Source of the DNA: Tigriopus japonicus
Lineage: Eukaryota > Arthropoda > Copepoda > Harpacticoida > Harpacticidae
Length of the DNA stretch: 64,000 nt
NCBI GenBank assembly: GCA_010645155.1
Contig: CM021315.1
Coordinates: forward strand, 3,522,612 to 3,586,611
Direction of reading: 5' to 3'
A program made the position numbers and the translations under genes. The notes below the pieces were generated by a model. It made no database searches and was not told the origin of the DNA. It saw only the letters and a program-made list of their open reading frames with translations. Of the stretch, positions 54,073-63,138 are shown piece by piece. Position 1 is the first letter of the stretch. The number at the start of each line of letters is the position of its first letter.

Positions 54073-54658
54073 AACCACGCTATTACTGAACTGAGATGAT
54101 AGCCTCAAATTTTATCATCTTTGCTCCCATTCACGAGAAGGTGCTATAATTTGCAGGAACTGTACAGTATACAACAAGAAGTATGTGATCTAATTTTCAG
54201 CTCAATCGAACAACGGAGTCGAAAGTTGTGCGATTTTAAATTCAGACAAGCGTGACGGAAAACAAACTCGTTCTACCTTTTCTTGCCAGATCTTGCAACA
54301 AAATTGAAATTTGATTGAATTTTCCCTTGTCTGACTTTTAGAAGGTTCCATAATTTGAAGGTTTGCAAAGAATGGGCTCTTGAATTTGCACCAACAATGC
54401 ACATGTTAGCGTTTTATGATCGGTTACTTTGAACCGTTAAAAATGTTCTCTCCACCCATTTTCTGTGTCCAATAATAAAAGTAATGGAGGCAACCGTCGT
54501 CAAGACAAGTGGTCACGTTTATTTTCAAAGTATCTCATAGAATCACATACTTCTTGTTGTATACTGTACAGTTCCTGCAAATTATAGCACCTTCTCGTGA
54601 ATGGGAGCAAAGATGATAAAATTTGAGGCTATCATCTCAGTTCAGTAATAGCGTGGTT
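54073..54658. repeat. Perfect 117-bp inverted repeat with 352-bp spacer
   Basis: 54073-54189 and 54542-54658 are exact reverse complements (AACCACGCTATTACTGAACT ... AACAAGAAGTATGTGAT). The right arm ends 34 bp before the ATG at 54693, so it is probably promoter or 5' UTR sequence of that gene. The spacer has no gene. Confidence 0.95.
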
Positions 54659-54692
54659 ATTATTCCCAACAGTTTGGTCAATCAGTGATAAA

Positions 54693-57600
54693 ATGAGGTT
54701 CGTTTCGTTATGGTTCGCTCTATTGGGCTCTGGCACTGTTACTTATGCTCGAATGATTGAATATTTCGAGTTGGGCGAAGGATGTGGGGTATCCTCGGAA
54801 ATTTCATTAATGCCAAAACCATTGAACGTGAATGATCCCAAAGGGTGTGTCCTCGTCCAATTTCCAGCTACAGCCGAATTTGAGACCGGGCAACAACAAG
54901 AAAATTATCGAATTCAGGATCAATTAAGTAAACAAAGTCATTGTGCTCTTTAAAGAACCGGATGTAGTCACATGTTTATTCTTTAGAAGCGGCCTTTGGA
55001 GGATGGGGAGAATGGTCTGAATGGACAGAGTGTTCCACAACTTGTGGATCAGGTCAAAAGAGGAGATCCAGATTGTGTGATTCGGGCCAGCCAGAATTGT
55101 ATTGTAAAGGGTCCACAGAAGCTGTTAGATACTGTCTCATAAAATATTGTCCGGGTAAGACAACAGGCTCTTAAGTTACTCACAAGGTTGGGACATGTAA
55201 AACTAAAACTTAAAACTGATAGTGTTAGGTTGTTTAACTTTGCACCATTGGTACGAATTTTAGCTGGAAAAAGGAGACCACTCACTGGAAGTACAGTTTA
55301 CTGAACGCTAGTGATGGACCGAAAGGGCTCATAACCGAAACCGAAAGCAGCTGATTACAAAATTGTTCAAATGCAAAACCCACCTTAAAAATTAGAATGC
55401 TCATGTGTTCGATGTTGGGTATTCGCAAATTTTGAAAAATCGGAAAATATAAATTTCAGAGGTTTTTGGACCATTTTTTTCGATTTTGTTGTCAAACTCC
55501 ATTTTGTATAGTGCTTGTCTGCTTTCGGTTTCGGTAGGCATAACCGAAACCGAAATTTCGGCCGTAATTTCGGCCGAAAGCGCTTTCGGTCCATCACTAC
55601 TAAACGTTGTCAAAAATATTTGGATTCATGTGGATTGTGCTTGATTTAGAGCAAAAAAAATACTTTCAATTCATATTGATCGAACGATAAGAGTCTTTTA
55701 AGCGCAGCCAATGAAATAGAAAACATGTACAACCTCTAAGCTTTTTGACACAAAATTGATTTTTTTACGTGCCCAGTTTATATTGAGAACATTGAAAATG
55801 GGTGTCAGTGTTCAATTTTTGGAGCTGTTTTTGAACGGTGACCTCTCGGTCAGCTGTCCGTCAAAGGATTGTAAAGCCCACAGACTACGCTCCAAAAATT
55901 GCACCTTCAGTGAAACTAAACCTGTGGTGTTCTTTTACTGTAAGTTGCAATAACGTACATATGTACTTAGTCACATTTGAAAATATAAAATAAAAATATT
56001 ACGTTTAAACCAATGTCATGGACTAATCTGAAACAAAGCTTGTTTGTTTGTTTGTTTGTTGAGGAGTCAGAACACAGCTTCGCAGCTGCGATCTGATAGA
56101 GGCTGTCCGCCATATGGGGATATTGCCGCTCCACTTGGACAAGCTAACAAGCAAGCATTAATTTTTACCTCACCCTCGGGAATGACCCCAGGTTCGCCCA
56201 TTTAAGCCGTCAAGGGCCGTGACTTCTGCATGTAACTTAATACCACAGGTCACTAGGACTCGTCAAGCCCGGGATCGAACCGGGGCTTGCCTAGTATTTG
56301 GCATTGAAAGACAGTTCAATGCTAAATTTTGACTCCGAAGAGTTGAGTTTGGAAAGTTGTGTGTTGCATTTGAAAGACGGTTCAAATGCTAAATTTTGAC
56401 TCCGAAGAGTTGAGTTTTGAGGGTGGCAGTCAGCCGGGATCGAACCCCAGCCATCTGCACGACAAACCAACGCAGTACGCACTACGCCATGCCTCACCCC
56501 TCAGAAACAAAGCAATACGTCAATACAAAATTTGCTACTAACATAGTAATACAATACTAAAAAATCTAAATGCAAATTACAACTAAAACAAAACAGTTCA
56601 ACAATACTAACTTAATTTTTTTCTTTGCAAAAAAAAAATATTTCAGGCAAAGTTGTGGAAAATAAATGAATGAGTGGTCATTGCGCCTCAAGGCATACCC
56701 AAAATGGACCAAAGATGCTAAACAACAAAAAGACATCTGGACATAAATTAGACATTCAAAACCATAAGAACTACTACAGACGAAAAGACTGTCCCATCTA
56801 TTAAGGGCAAACTGACACTTTTATTGTTCAATCAGTAAGATGTCTAGCGTGCCTCCAAAATCAACCAATTCTATCAGTTAAACTAATCAGTTAAACTAAT
56901 AAGTTATTTATTATTAGGGCCCGAAAAATATTTTTTGCTATAGAGCAGAAATTCCAAACGTTTTATAACATAAGGACAGCTGATGGTTGACAAGCGTGAT
57001 CGTCAGCTGAACTTACTCTGGTGCAATCTTCCTGGCCAAATCCAGCAGAAGTCCCATAAGACCTTTCACCGTCAAAACTGATCTTGATATCAGCAATTCT
57101 CCCGAGCAATCCGGAGCTCATTGCCTTGGAAACCGAACGCTCGATCGGTCCTGACGGGTCGTTGGATTCCTTCCTAATGGCACAGCACAATACAAAAACT
57201 CTTTTCTTTAAGTAGCCTCAAAATGGCGCCTTTTTTCTTTCAATTAGTCCTTTCCACACTAACTTGCTCAGGGCGTCCGAAAACCTTTTTTGGTGGTGGG
57301 AACAGGTTGGCGACAATCGGGGCGAGAAACAACCCAAAAAAGCCAAATAGTCTCAAACTATTTCCGTTTCAACATACTCCTTGAAACGTCTAGCTAGACT
57401 TTCTGCTCCAATGCAAAACACAAAAAAGTATTTTCTGGACCCTATTTATTACTGGGTAATTTTGATCTTGACAACATGTTGGGCAAGTGAGGAAGCAAAT
57501 TACTCAACGATATCAAACACTAACTGCTATGCTGAGTGATGGATAGAGCTTTTTTCGCCCATCAATATTTTTTAAAGACAACTTAAAGTTTTTATTAGTA

Positions 57601-60600
57601 TTGTAAAATGCTTTCCAGGCCCCTGTTTTCACAAATCAAAAAGATTTCTTTTAAGTTCAATAGCAATAACGACTTTTGAAAGTTGGGAATTTGAGTTGTA
57701 ATTTGGTGACCAATCAATACTGAACAAATTGCATTAACAGAGTTGCTAGTAGTAAAACGTGTCAGAAGTACAAAGGTCAAATAAGAAAACGAAAAGATTA
57801 CTTGAGATAGTGTGAGAAATAATTGATCCAATATTTGGTGGCTTTGTACAAAGACTGCTGCAAACAATAATCCTAAGGTTACAACAGCAGTACAAGCAAT
57901 TGTTAACAACATGATTTGTTGTTGATGTGTTCGAACACGAAAAGTCAATGCCAACCGGATGTGCGTGTCTGGCAGCCTTTCTTGGATAACGTTCAATTAC
58001 TAAGGATAATCAAGCCTTGTCGAATAGTCAATTTTCGACCAATAAAATATGTATTCGCTTCTTTGGGGTTGCATTTGGATTTTTTTTTCATGATGGCAAA
58101 TATTAATCAATAGGGACGGAAAAACACGCAAATAAATATGAGATTTTTGTAAACAAAACTCGCACAAAAGCCAACCCAAAATCCTTACATAGGGTGCGGG
58201 AAAAGGCCAAAATCGCAATTAAAGTCCAAAAAATCCCCCAAAATTGATCTACTAGAAATTTATCTTACAAAAAGTCTTGGATCCTTTCTTGTCTTCTACT
58301 TAGTGTTTTTCAATCTTGAAGAGATTGATTTTGTTAAGTCCCCCAAACTTCGAAAATTGCGCACCCTGTTAATCAGAATGAATCGTCAACCAGTAGAGAC
58401 GTAATTCCTTCATGAAATATCCATACCGAAGAGTCTATTTCCCTCTCTAACTGGTCCATTTTGCTGCTAAATGTTTTGTGTTAACAAAAATGAATTGCAA
58501 GTAGAAATCATATGCAACAAATTTACTTCTCGCGTTCTCGCGTAGAGGTTTGATGCCATCGTAACATCGGTAGATGAAAGGTAAAGTATTGAAATTTTGT
58601 TTTAGATCAATCACATCTTGTCTGAATTTCTGGCTGAGAAATTCGTTGTCATGCATTGTACTTGAAAAGCTCAATCTAGCAATCACGTCTATGCAATCTT
58701 TGCTCTTGATGACGAGAAAAAAGCGACTTATTCCTTGTATCTATCTCCATTCGTAGTTCATGGAAATTGGGTGGAATGGAGTTCCTGGGATGCTTGTGCT
58801 AGTGATTGTTCCAAAACATTCGAATCCCGTTCAAGGTCTTGCACCAATCCAGCGCCCAAACACGGAGGAGAGAGCTGCTCTGGATCTGATCTAGAGCAAA
58901 GGAACTGCACAAGCGAAGCTGTGTGTCCCGGTAAATATTGTCCCTAAAAATATAGATTAAAATAAATATTTGTGGTGAGTGTAACGTTTTGATTAGGTTC
59001 ATGGTCGAAATGGACATCTTGGAGTGTGTGTGGTGATCCTGTAAGTGGAGATTGTGGCGAAGGCTCCAAATCTCGGAACAGGACTTGTAATAATCCAGCC
59101 CCTAGAAACGGAGGAGATGATTGTATAGGCTCAAATCTGGAAAATTTGAGTTGTATGATTTCATGTGAACGTAAGGCAAAAAGCTCTAATTTTCATGAAC
59201 AATTTCGAGAACTTTTAGTCTAATTATTCAGGGGCTCTACAGCTGGAGGGTCCTTGAATTATATGACTCATTTCAACACACATTTTTTTTTGGTTTGGTC
59301 AAAGATTCTTATTGTAAAAAATTTCCAATTCAATGAACGTGTAACAATTGCTTACAAAATGCAATTAGTTATATGATTGCTTTCAAAAAGAGATTGAATC
59401 GAAAGAACGAACCAGTGTTGCCAAAACTTTTCGAAATAATCATGCCAAATGTGTCAGATTTGGCAAGGTAAAAACAAATTGTGTAACTGACATGCTCTGG
59501 CACTTCAACTCTTCAGTTTGAAAATCAGGGCAGTCATGGTTTAAAGTAATTAAGACGTTGTAAATAGAAACTTTACTCTACAATATTGATTTTAAGATCA
59601 TAAATGTTTTCTGAAACAAAAAGATAATCTGGAATTATTTTATGATATTTTACAGCTCATTAAATTCTTTTGAGCAATATTCAAAGATGTTTTTCAGTTT
59701 TGAAATTTGAACAGGTTGAAATGAAAAGAGAGGGAATTTTTTGTTGTGAATTGGTATTTGCCAGCATTGAATTTGAAACTATTTTTTTTTTTGGTTGGTT
59801 GCGGATCGCTTAATACCGCTACAAGGAATGCTATTCCCTGAAAACAAATAAATCATAAAAGTAATTCATACATCTACACAATTAACATTTATACGAAATT
59901 TGGTTTACCAACGAGTTACTGTAGGCAGATCTGGACAACCCTTGTATGGTGGGTTGATCAGGAATAGTATTTAAATATCATTGATTTGGAAATATCTGAC
60001 AACGTTGCTTTGTTGTTCTTTTGTCCGGACCTCACATCGTCACTATTACCTCAACTTGTTTTCATTTCATTTTTCACGGTACAGTAGCTTTTTATTTAGG
60101 ATTCATTCATTTTTGCACCAAATATTAAAAGGAACGTTGTTGAAAAATCGGCGAAATGCTGGCAGGGGTAAAATGTAAAATGTAGTTTTTCTGTTAACAG
60201 TTTAAAAAGTTCATCATGTTTCACAGTAGTGTGTTAATAATGGCCAATAGTCCAGCAGTTTTCAACTCAATTGAACAACGGAGTCAAAAGTAATGCTTCT
60301 TTCAAGTTCAGGCAAGAGCAGGCATAAACTGAATGGCTTGTTACAAGATCTTGCAAGAAGAGATCTAACAAGTTGAATTTGTCTCATTAAAGACTCATAA
60401 CTTTTGATCCCTGATTCGTTTGAGTGGAAAATTTAAACATGAATTATGTGAGGTCCAAACCCTCGTTCAAAGAAAGATGAACGCAATACAGGGTGCGGAA
60501 GCGTTTCAAAAGCATTTTTGTCAAATATTGAACAAGTGGAACTACAGCAAGATCCATCAGGAGTACAGGCTTAATGTTTATTAAGAAAATAACTAGAAGT

Positions 60601-62423
60601 CCCGCCATTACTTTTGTTCAAAGTGGCTGCCATTGGCATCAACCATGGCTTGGACACGGCGGCGGAAGGCGGCGCAGGACTTGATTACAAAGTCGGCAGA
60701 CAAGTTGGCCCAGGCCTCCTCCACGCTGATCTTCAGGGCCGTGGTGCTTGAGTGGGCAGTCCTGCAGGCTGTGGCCTCCAACTTGCCCCAGATGGCGTAG
60801 TCCATAGGGTTTAAATCCGGGCTGGAAGGTGGCCACATAGACCATGGCCAAAACTCATCAAACTCCTCCTGGCACCACTTTTGCACAATGATGGCTTTGT
60901 GTGCAGGAGCAGAGTCTTGCTGCATAACGTAGCCCATGGAGAAGTTTGCTACAAGCCAAGGCTTGACTACAGTCTTGAGGACATTGAGGTAGACCTTGGC
61001 ATTGATCTTGAGGCCGGCCTCAAAACAATAAGGTGGCATTTTCAGCCCATTGCTGGCAACACAGCCAAGCATCATGATGCCGGCAGGATGCTTTGTTCGA
61101 TTGACACCAGGGACGTCATTAATTAACCAGGCAATGTAGCGGCCATTCTGGTGGTTGAAGGCTTGATCGACGACCCAGAACTTCTTGTCCGAGAAGATCA
61201 GGGGCTTCGGCCGTGGCTGAGACTTGAACCAACTGAGAAGTCTCTTCCCCTTCACCACCCTGGTTGCCATCGTTGTTGCTGAGAGAAGCTGCTGTTTCCT
61301 CCTCTTGTAACTGAAGGCCCCAAGGTCCTGGACTGTGTTCCTAATTGTCTTCTCGTCCACAGTGAGCTCCTTGGCCAACTGACGTTTGGACTTCATGGGA
61401 TTGGCCTCAATTGTGGCTTTGACATTGTCTATGAAGTCCTGGGTCCGAATCTTGTTTTGGCCTCCATGTTTGGGCCTTGAGAAGCTCGCATTTTCCTTCT
61501 TGAGCTTCTTCACTGTGTCCACAAGGCTCCTGGAGCATCCCACAATCTCCTCAATTTCTTTGCTCTTGACGCCCGCATCAAGGAGATCAGACACGCGCTG
61601 GCGTTTTGCTTCCATACCAATCAATACTGATCAAAATTGTTTACTTCCTTTTTTACGTGTGGCCCGATGGCCAATTCAGCTCACACAATGGGCTACATAG
61701 CCCTTGCATGCCTGAATCAGAGTGCACAAACACTTAAAGAAATGCTTTTGAAACGCTTCCGCCCCCTGTAGAGGATTTTAAACCAAGCTTGAAAAATTCG
61801 CCAATAGATGGCGGTGAAGGTTGGGCAAGTAAAGAGAAAAGACTTGTGAGCTTAGTGCTTAGTACTTGCCCCCTCTTTCACGCTATCTATTGGCGACTTT
61901 TTCAAGCTTGGTTTAAAATCCTCAATACTTGAATTGAAATCAGAATTCCTAATTTTCTTGATGTCTGTCTGAATCCTTCTTTGGCGTAGTCCTTGTCTCA
62001 TCAGAGGATGACTCAACGAAGGATATATTACAGAATACCACTTACGGCCTAGTTACTACAATAGAAACTCAACGGAACATTCACTTTGTTGAAATAACCT
62101 CTCAATTTACAACAATGACAGGCTGTACTATAATTCGTCCTGAGAAATTAAGATGTCCTTGTCTCATGTTAGCGCCTGGAGAATGGAATGAGTGGGGACC
62201 ATGGAACAGTTGTGCAAGCCTTCCATGCGGACCAACACCAGGTCAGCAATCACGAAGTAGAACATGTGGTGCTCTTCCAGGAGCTAAGCCTTGTCCCATT
62301 GAAGATCCGGTCGAGGAGTTCTCACCATGCCCACAGGACTGCAAAGGTAAAATATCAAAGAAAAGTTTTACGAAAAATTGTAAACAATCAAAAGCAAACA
62401 ATTCTATTTACATGCAGCTGGAG
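54693..62423 (+). CDS. Secreted TSP1-repeat protein, paralogue of the VMO-I gene, 3' end not found
   Basis: Exons 54693-54927, 54987-55154, 58757-58930, 58997-59170, 62173-62346 and a putative microexon 62418-62423; all GT-AG, all phase 1, no stop at any junction, at least 310 residues. Exon 1: signal peptide (MRFVSLWFALLGSGTVTYAR) and a module with EISL and CVLVQFP, alignable with exon 1 of the minus-strand gene. Each later exon is one TSP1: GGWGEWSEWTECSTTCGSGQ; NWVEWSSWDACASDC; SWSKWTSWSVCGDPV; EWNEWGPWNSCASLPCG; with the W-W-W/C and RSR.C patterns. Three exons are exactly 174 bases. By analogy a VMO-I domain should follow, but none is seen before 64000. Introns carry a SINE, an intact mariner and MITEs. 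An extracellular, matrix or egg-coat role is inferred. Confidence 0.8.
55690..55945 (+). pseudogene. Possible diverged TSP1-like exon, copy 2
   Basis: One frame reads GDLSVSCPSKDCKAHRLRSK then NC and ends FFYC at a consensus donor (T|GTAAGT, phase 1) as the neighbouring TSP1 exons do. The spacing of Ser-x-x-Cys and Arg-x-x-x-Cys recalls a TSP1, but the tryptophans are replaced and no good phase-1 acceptor is present. It is probably a decaying exon. Homologous to 53455-53690. Confidence 0.35.
56040..56503 (-). mobile_element. tRNA-derived dimeric SINE, copy 2
   Basis: Minus strand: head GAGGCATGGCGTAGTGCGTA (A box) and GGTTCGATCCC (B box), a second B-box unit GGTTCGATCCCGGGCTTG, body, and a (CAAA)n tail at 56040-56059. 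A 10-bp target duplication GAAACAAAGC stands at 56030-56039 and 56504-56513. Very similar to 34011-34451. It lies in an intron of the TSP1 gene, antisense to it. Confidence 0.92.
56514..56962. other. Intron sequence, no other feature
   Basis: AT-rich; a stretch near 56640-56930 is distantly like the interior of the TAGGGCCC MITE at 14330-14560 (CAAAGTTGTGGAAAATAAAT, GACTGTCCCATCTATT). Confidence 0.35.
56963..57190 (-). other. Coding-like island, unknown
   Basis: A 75-codon frame with balanced composition in AT-poor DNA, unlike its surroundings; it includes GLLGRIADIKISFDGERSYG and reaches CTR at a consensus donor (AGA|GTAAGT). It could be a first exon of an antisense gene or a gene relic. 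No family is recognised and no partner exon is seen. Confidence 0.25.
57595..57996 (-). CDS. Hypothetical membrane protein fragment, two to three hydrophobic segments
   Basis: A 133-codon frame, the longest non-transposon single frame in this region. Hydrophobic stretches IMLLTIACTAVVTLGLLFAA (about 29-48) and VIFSFSYLTFVLLTRF (about 66-81) would span a membrane, preceded by the basic RLALTFRVRTHQQQ. This looks like one exon of a multipass receptor, or a relic of one; arthropod chemoreceptors have similar texture, but no diagnostic motif is seen. It lies antisense in a large intron of the TSP1 gene. Start and end are uncertain. Confidence 0.3.
   Translation of the reverse strand: MNVIQERLPDTHIRLALTFRVRTHQQQIMLLTIACTAVVTLGLLFAAVFVQSHQILDQLFLTLSQVIFSFSYLTFVLLTRFTTSNSVNAICSVLIGHQITTQIPNFQKSLLLLNLKEIFLICENRGLESILQY
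58111..58340. mobile_element. Partial TAGGGACGG hAT-like element
   Basis: It starts TAGGGACGGAAAAACACGCA and contains family-like GCCAACCCAAAATC and AAAAGGCCAAAATCGCAA (compare 2665-2720). No matching right end was found. Confidence 0.45.
59171..60486. other. Intron of the TSP1 gene, no feature before the mariner
   Basis: AT-rich. At 60250-60400 a diverged repeat resembles 32790-32930 and parts of the spacer at 54200-54310 (CAATCGAACAACGGAGTC). Confidence 0.35.
60489..61768 (-). mobile_element. Intact DD37D mariner-type element
   Basis: 1280 bp. Ends CAGGGTGCGGAAGCGTTTCA and (inverted) CAGGGGGCGGAAGCGTTTCA, both continuing AAAGCATTT, i.e. one mismatch in about 29. TA duplication at 60487-60488 and 61769-61770. 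It encodes a full-length uninterrupted transposase and lies antisense in an intron of the TSP1 gene. The best candidate for a recently active DNA transposon here. Confidence 0.95.
60608..61624 (-). CDS. mariner/Tc1-type transposase, DD37D (maT-like), intact
   Basis: 338 residues from ATG at 61624 (a second ATG three codons on, MEAKRQR, is equally possible). The N-terminal part (about 1-110) has two helix-turn-helix segments (EIEEIVGCSRSLVDTVKK; RQLAKELTVDEKTIRNTV) that would bind the element ends. The catalytic RNase-H-like part has D146 (FSDKKFW), D237 (QQDSAPAH) and D275 (NPMDYAIWG), 37 residues between the last two. All three Asp are kept and there are no stops or frameshifts, unlike the relatives at 18157 and 48960. 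Its function is excision and reinsertion of the element at TA sites in the nucleus. Confidence 0.94.
   Translation of the reverse strand: MIGMEAKRQRVSDLLDAGVKSKEIEEIVGCSRSLVDTVKKLKKENASFSRPKHGGQNKIRTQDFIDNVKATIEANPMKSKRQLAKELTVDEKTIRNTVQDLGAFSYKRRKQQLLSATTMATRVVKGKRLLSWFKSQPRPKPLIFSDKKFWVVDQAFNHQNGRYIAWLINDVPGVNRTKHPAGIMMLGCVASNGLKMPPYCFEAGLKINAKVYLNVLKTVVKPWLVANFSMGYVMQQDSAPAHKAIIVQKWCQEEFDEFWPWSMWPPSSPDLNPMDYAIWGKLEATACRTAHSSTTALKISVEEAWANLSADFVIKSCAAFRRRVQAMVDANGSHFEQK
61771..61923. mobile_element. 153-bp hairpin MITE
   Basis: GAGGATTTTAAACCAAGCTT and its exact complement form the ends, and pairing continues through GAAAAA(T/G)TCGCCAATAGAT, leaving about 60 unpaired bases. It begins directly after the TA that flanks the mariner, so the mariner jumped into the edge of this hairpin. 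Confidence 0.85.
62418..62423 (+). other. Putative 6-base microexon of the TSP1 gene
   Basis: ATGCAG|CTGGAG|GTGAG, 71 bases after the donor of exon 62173-62346; identical to 39856-39851 in the paralogue. See there. Confidence 0.55.
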
Positions 62424-63058
62424 GTGAGTTCACAAATGAATCGAATATTTGCATCGCGAGGTTTCTACTTTAGATGACCCCAACCTTCAAAATGCTAAGT
62501 GACTTTTAATTCCATGAATAATATGAAATTGATTTTGATTTTTTGGGCACGTGCGCATACATATAACCAGACTTTAACAAGGTTTCTAATGAATGTGGAT
62601 CGGTGTGTCTGCTTTGTAACTTGGATATGTTTTCTTGTGGCCCCAGTCACCACTTATGAACATAATTTGCTCAATCATCCCGCTCTCCGAACGTTGCATT
62701 AGAAATGGTTTATATCAAGAAAAAAATCATCCCCTTTTTCTCAACATTTAAAGTGTTAATTCCATTTTTCGAGGAAGGTTTCGATTTTTTAATCAAAAAA
62801 CGAAAGAAAGTAGAACATTGGCATTAAATGGTTGCAGTGAACATACGCACTTTTTGAAAGCTTTTGCGGATCGATGTGTATAAGAGAAATGTTCGGCTTT
62901 TTGTCTAAGAACAAGTGGTCTCCCCGAACTTAAAATCACATGCATGACATTGAATTGAGAGGGTAAACACTTGCCCTTAACATAACTGTATCCCGAATAA
63001 AAACGGGTAATTTATTTATGGCTAAAATTCAGTGATACCAATCAACACAAACAGTTTT
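62424..63058. other. No further exon recognised
   Basis: If the TSP1 gene continues to a VMO-I domain like its paralogue, those exons are beyond 64000 or lost. None with the expected GVSGVKL or GQAVCGI motifs is visible here. Confidence 0.35.
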
Positions 63059-63138
63059 CTACATACATGTATGTAGAGCGAGGATTGAAAAGTTTTACTT
63101 AAAACTTTTTAATCCTCGCTCTACATATATGTATGTAG
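63059..63138. repeat. 80-bp near-perfect palindrome
   Basis: CTACATACATGTATGTAGAG through ATTGAAAAGTTTTAC is followed at once by its complement, with about three mismatches in 40 and no loop. Confidence 0.85.
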
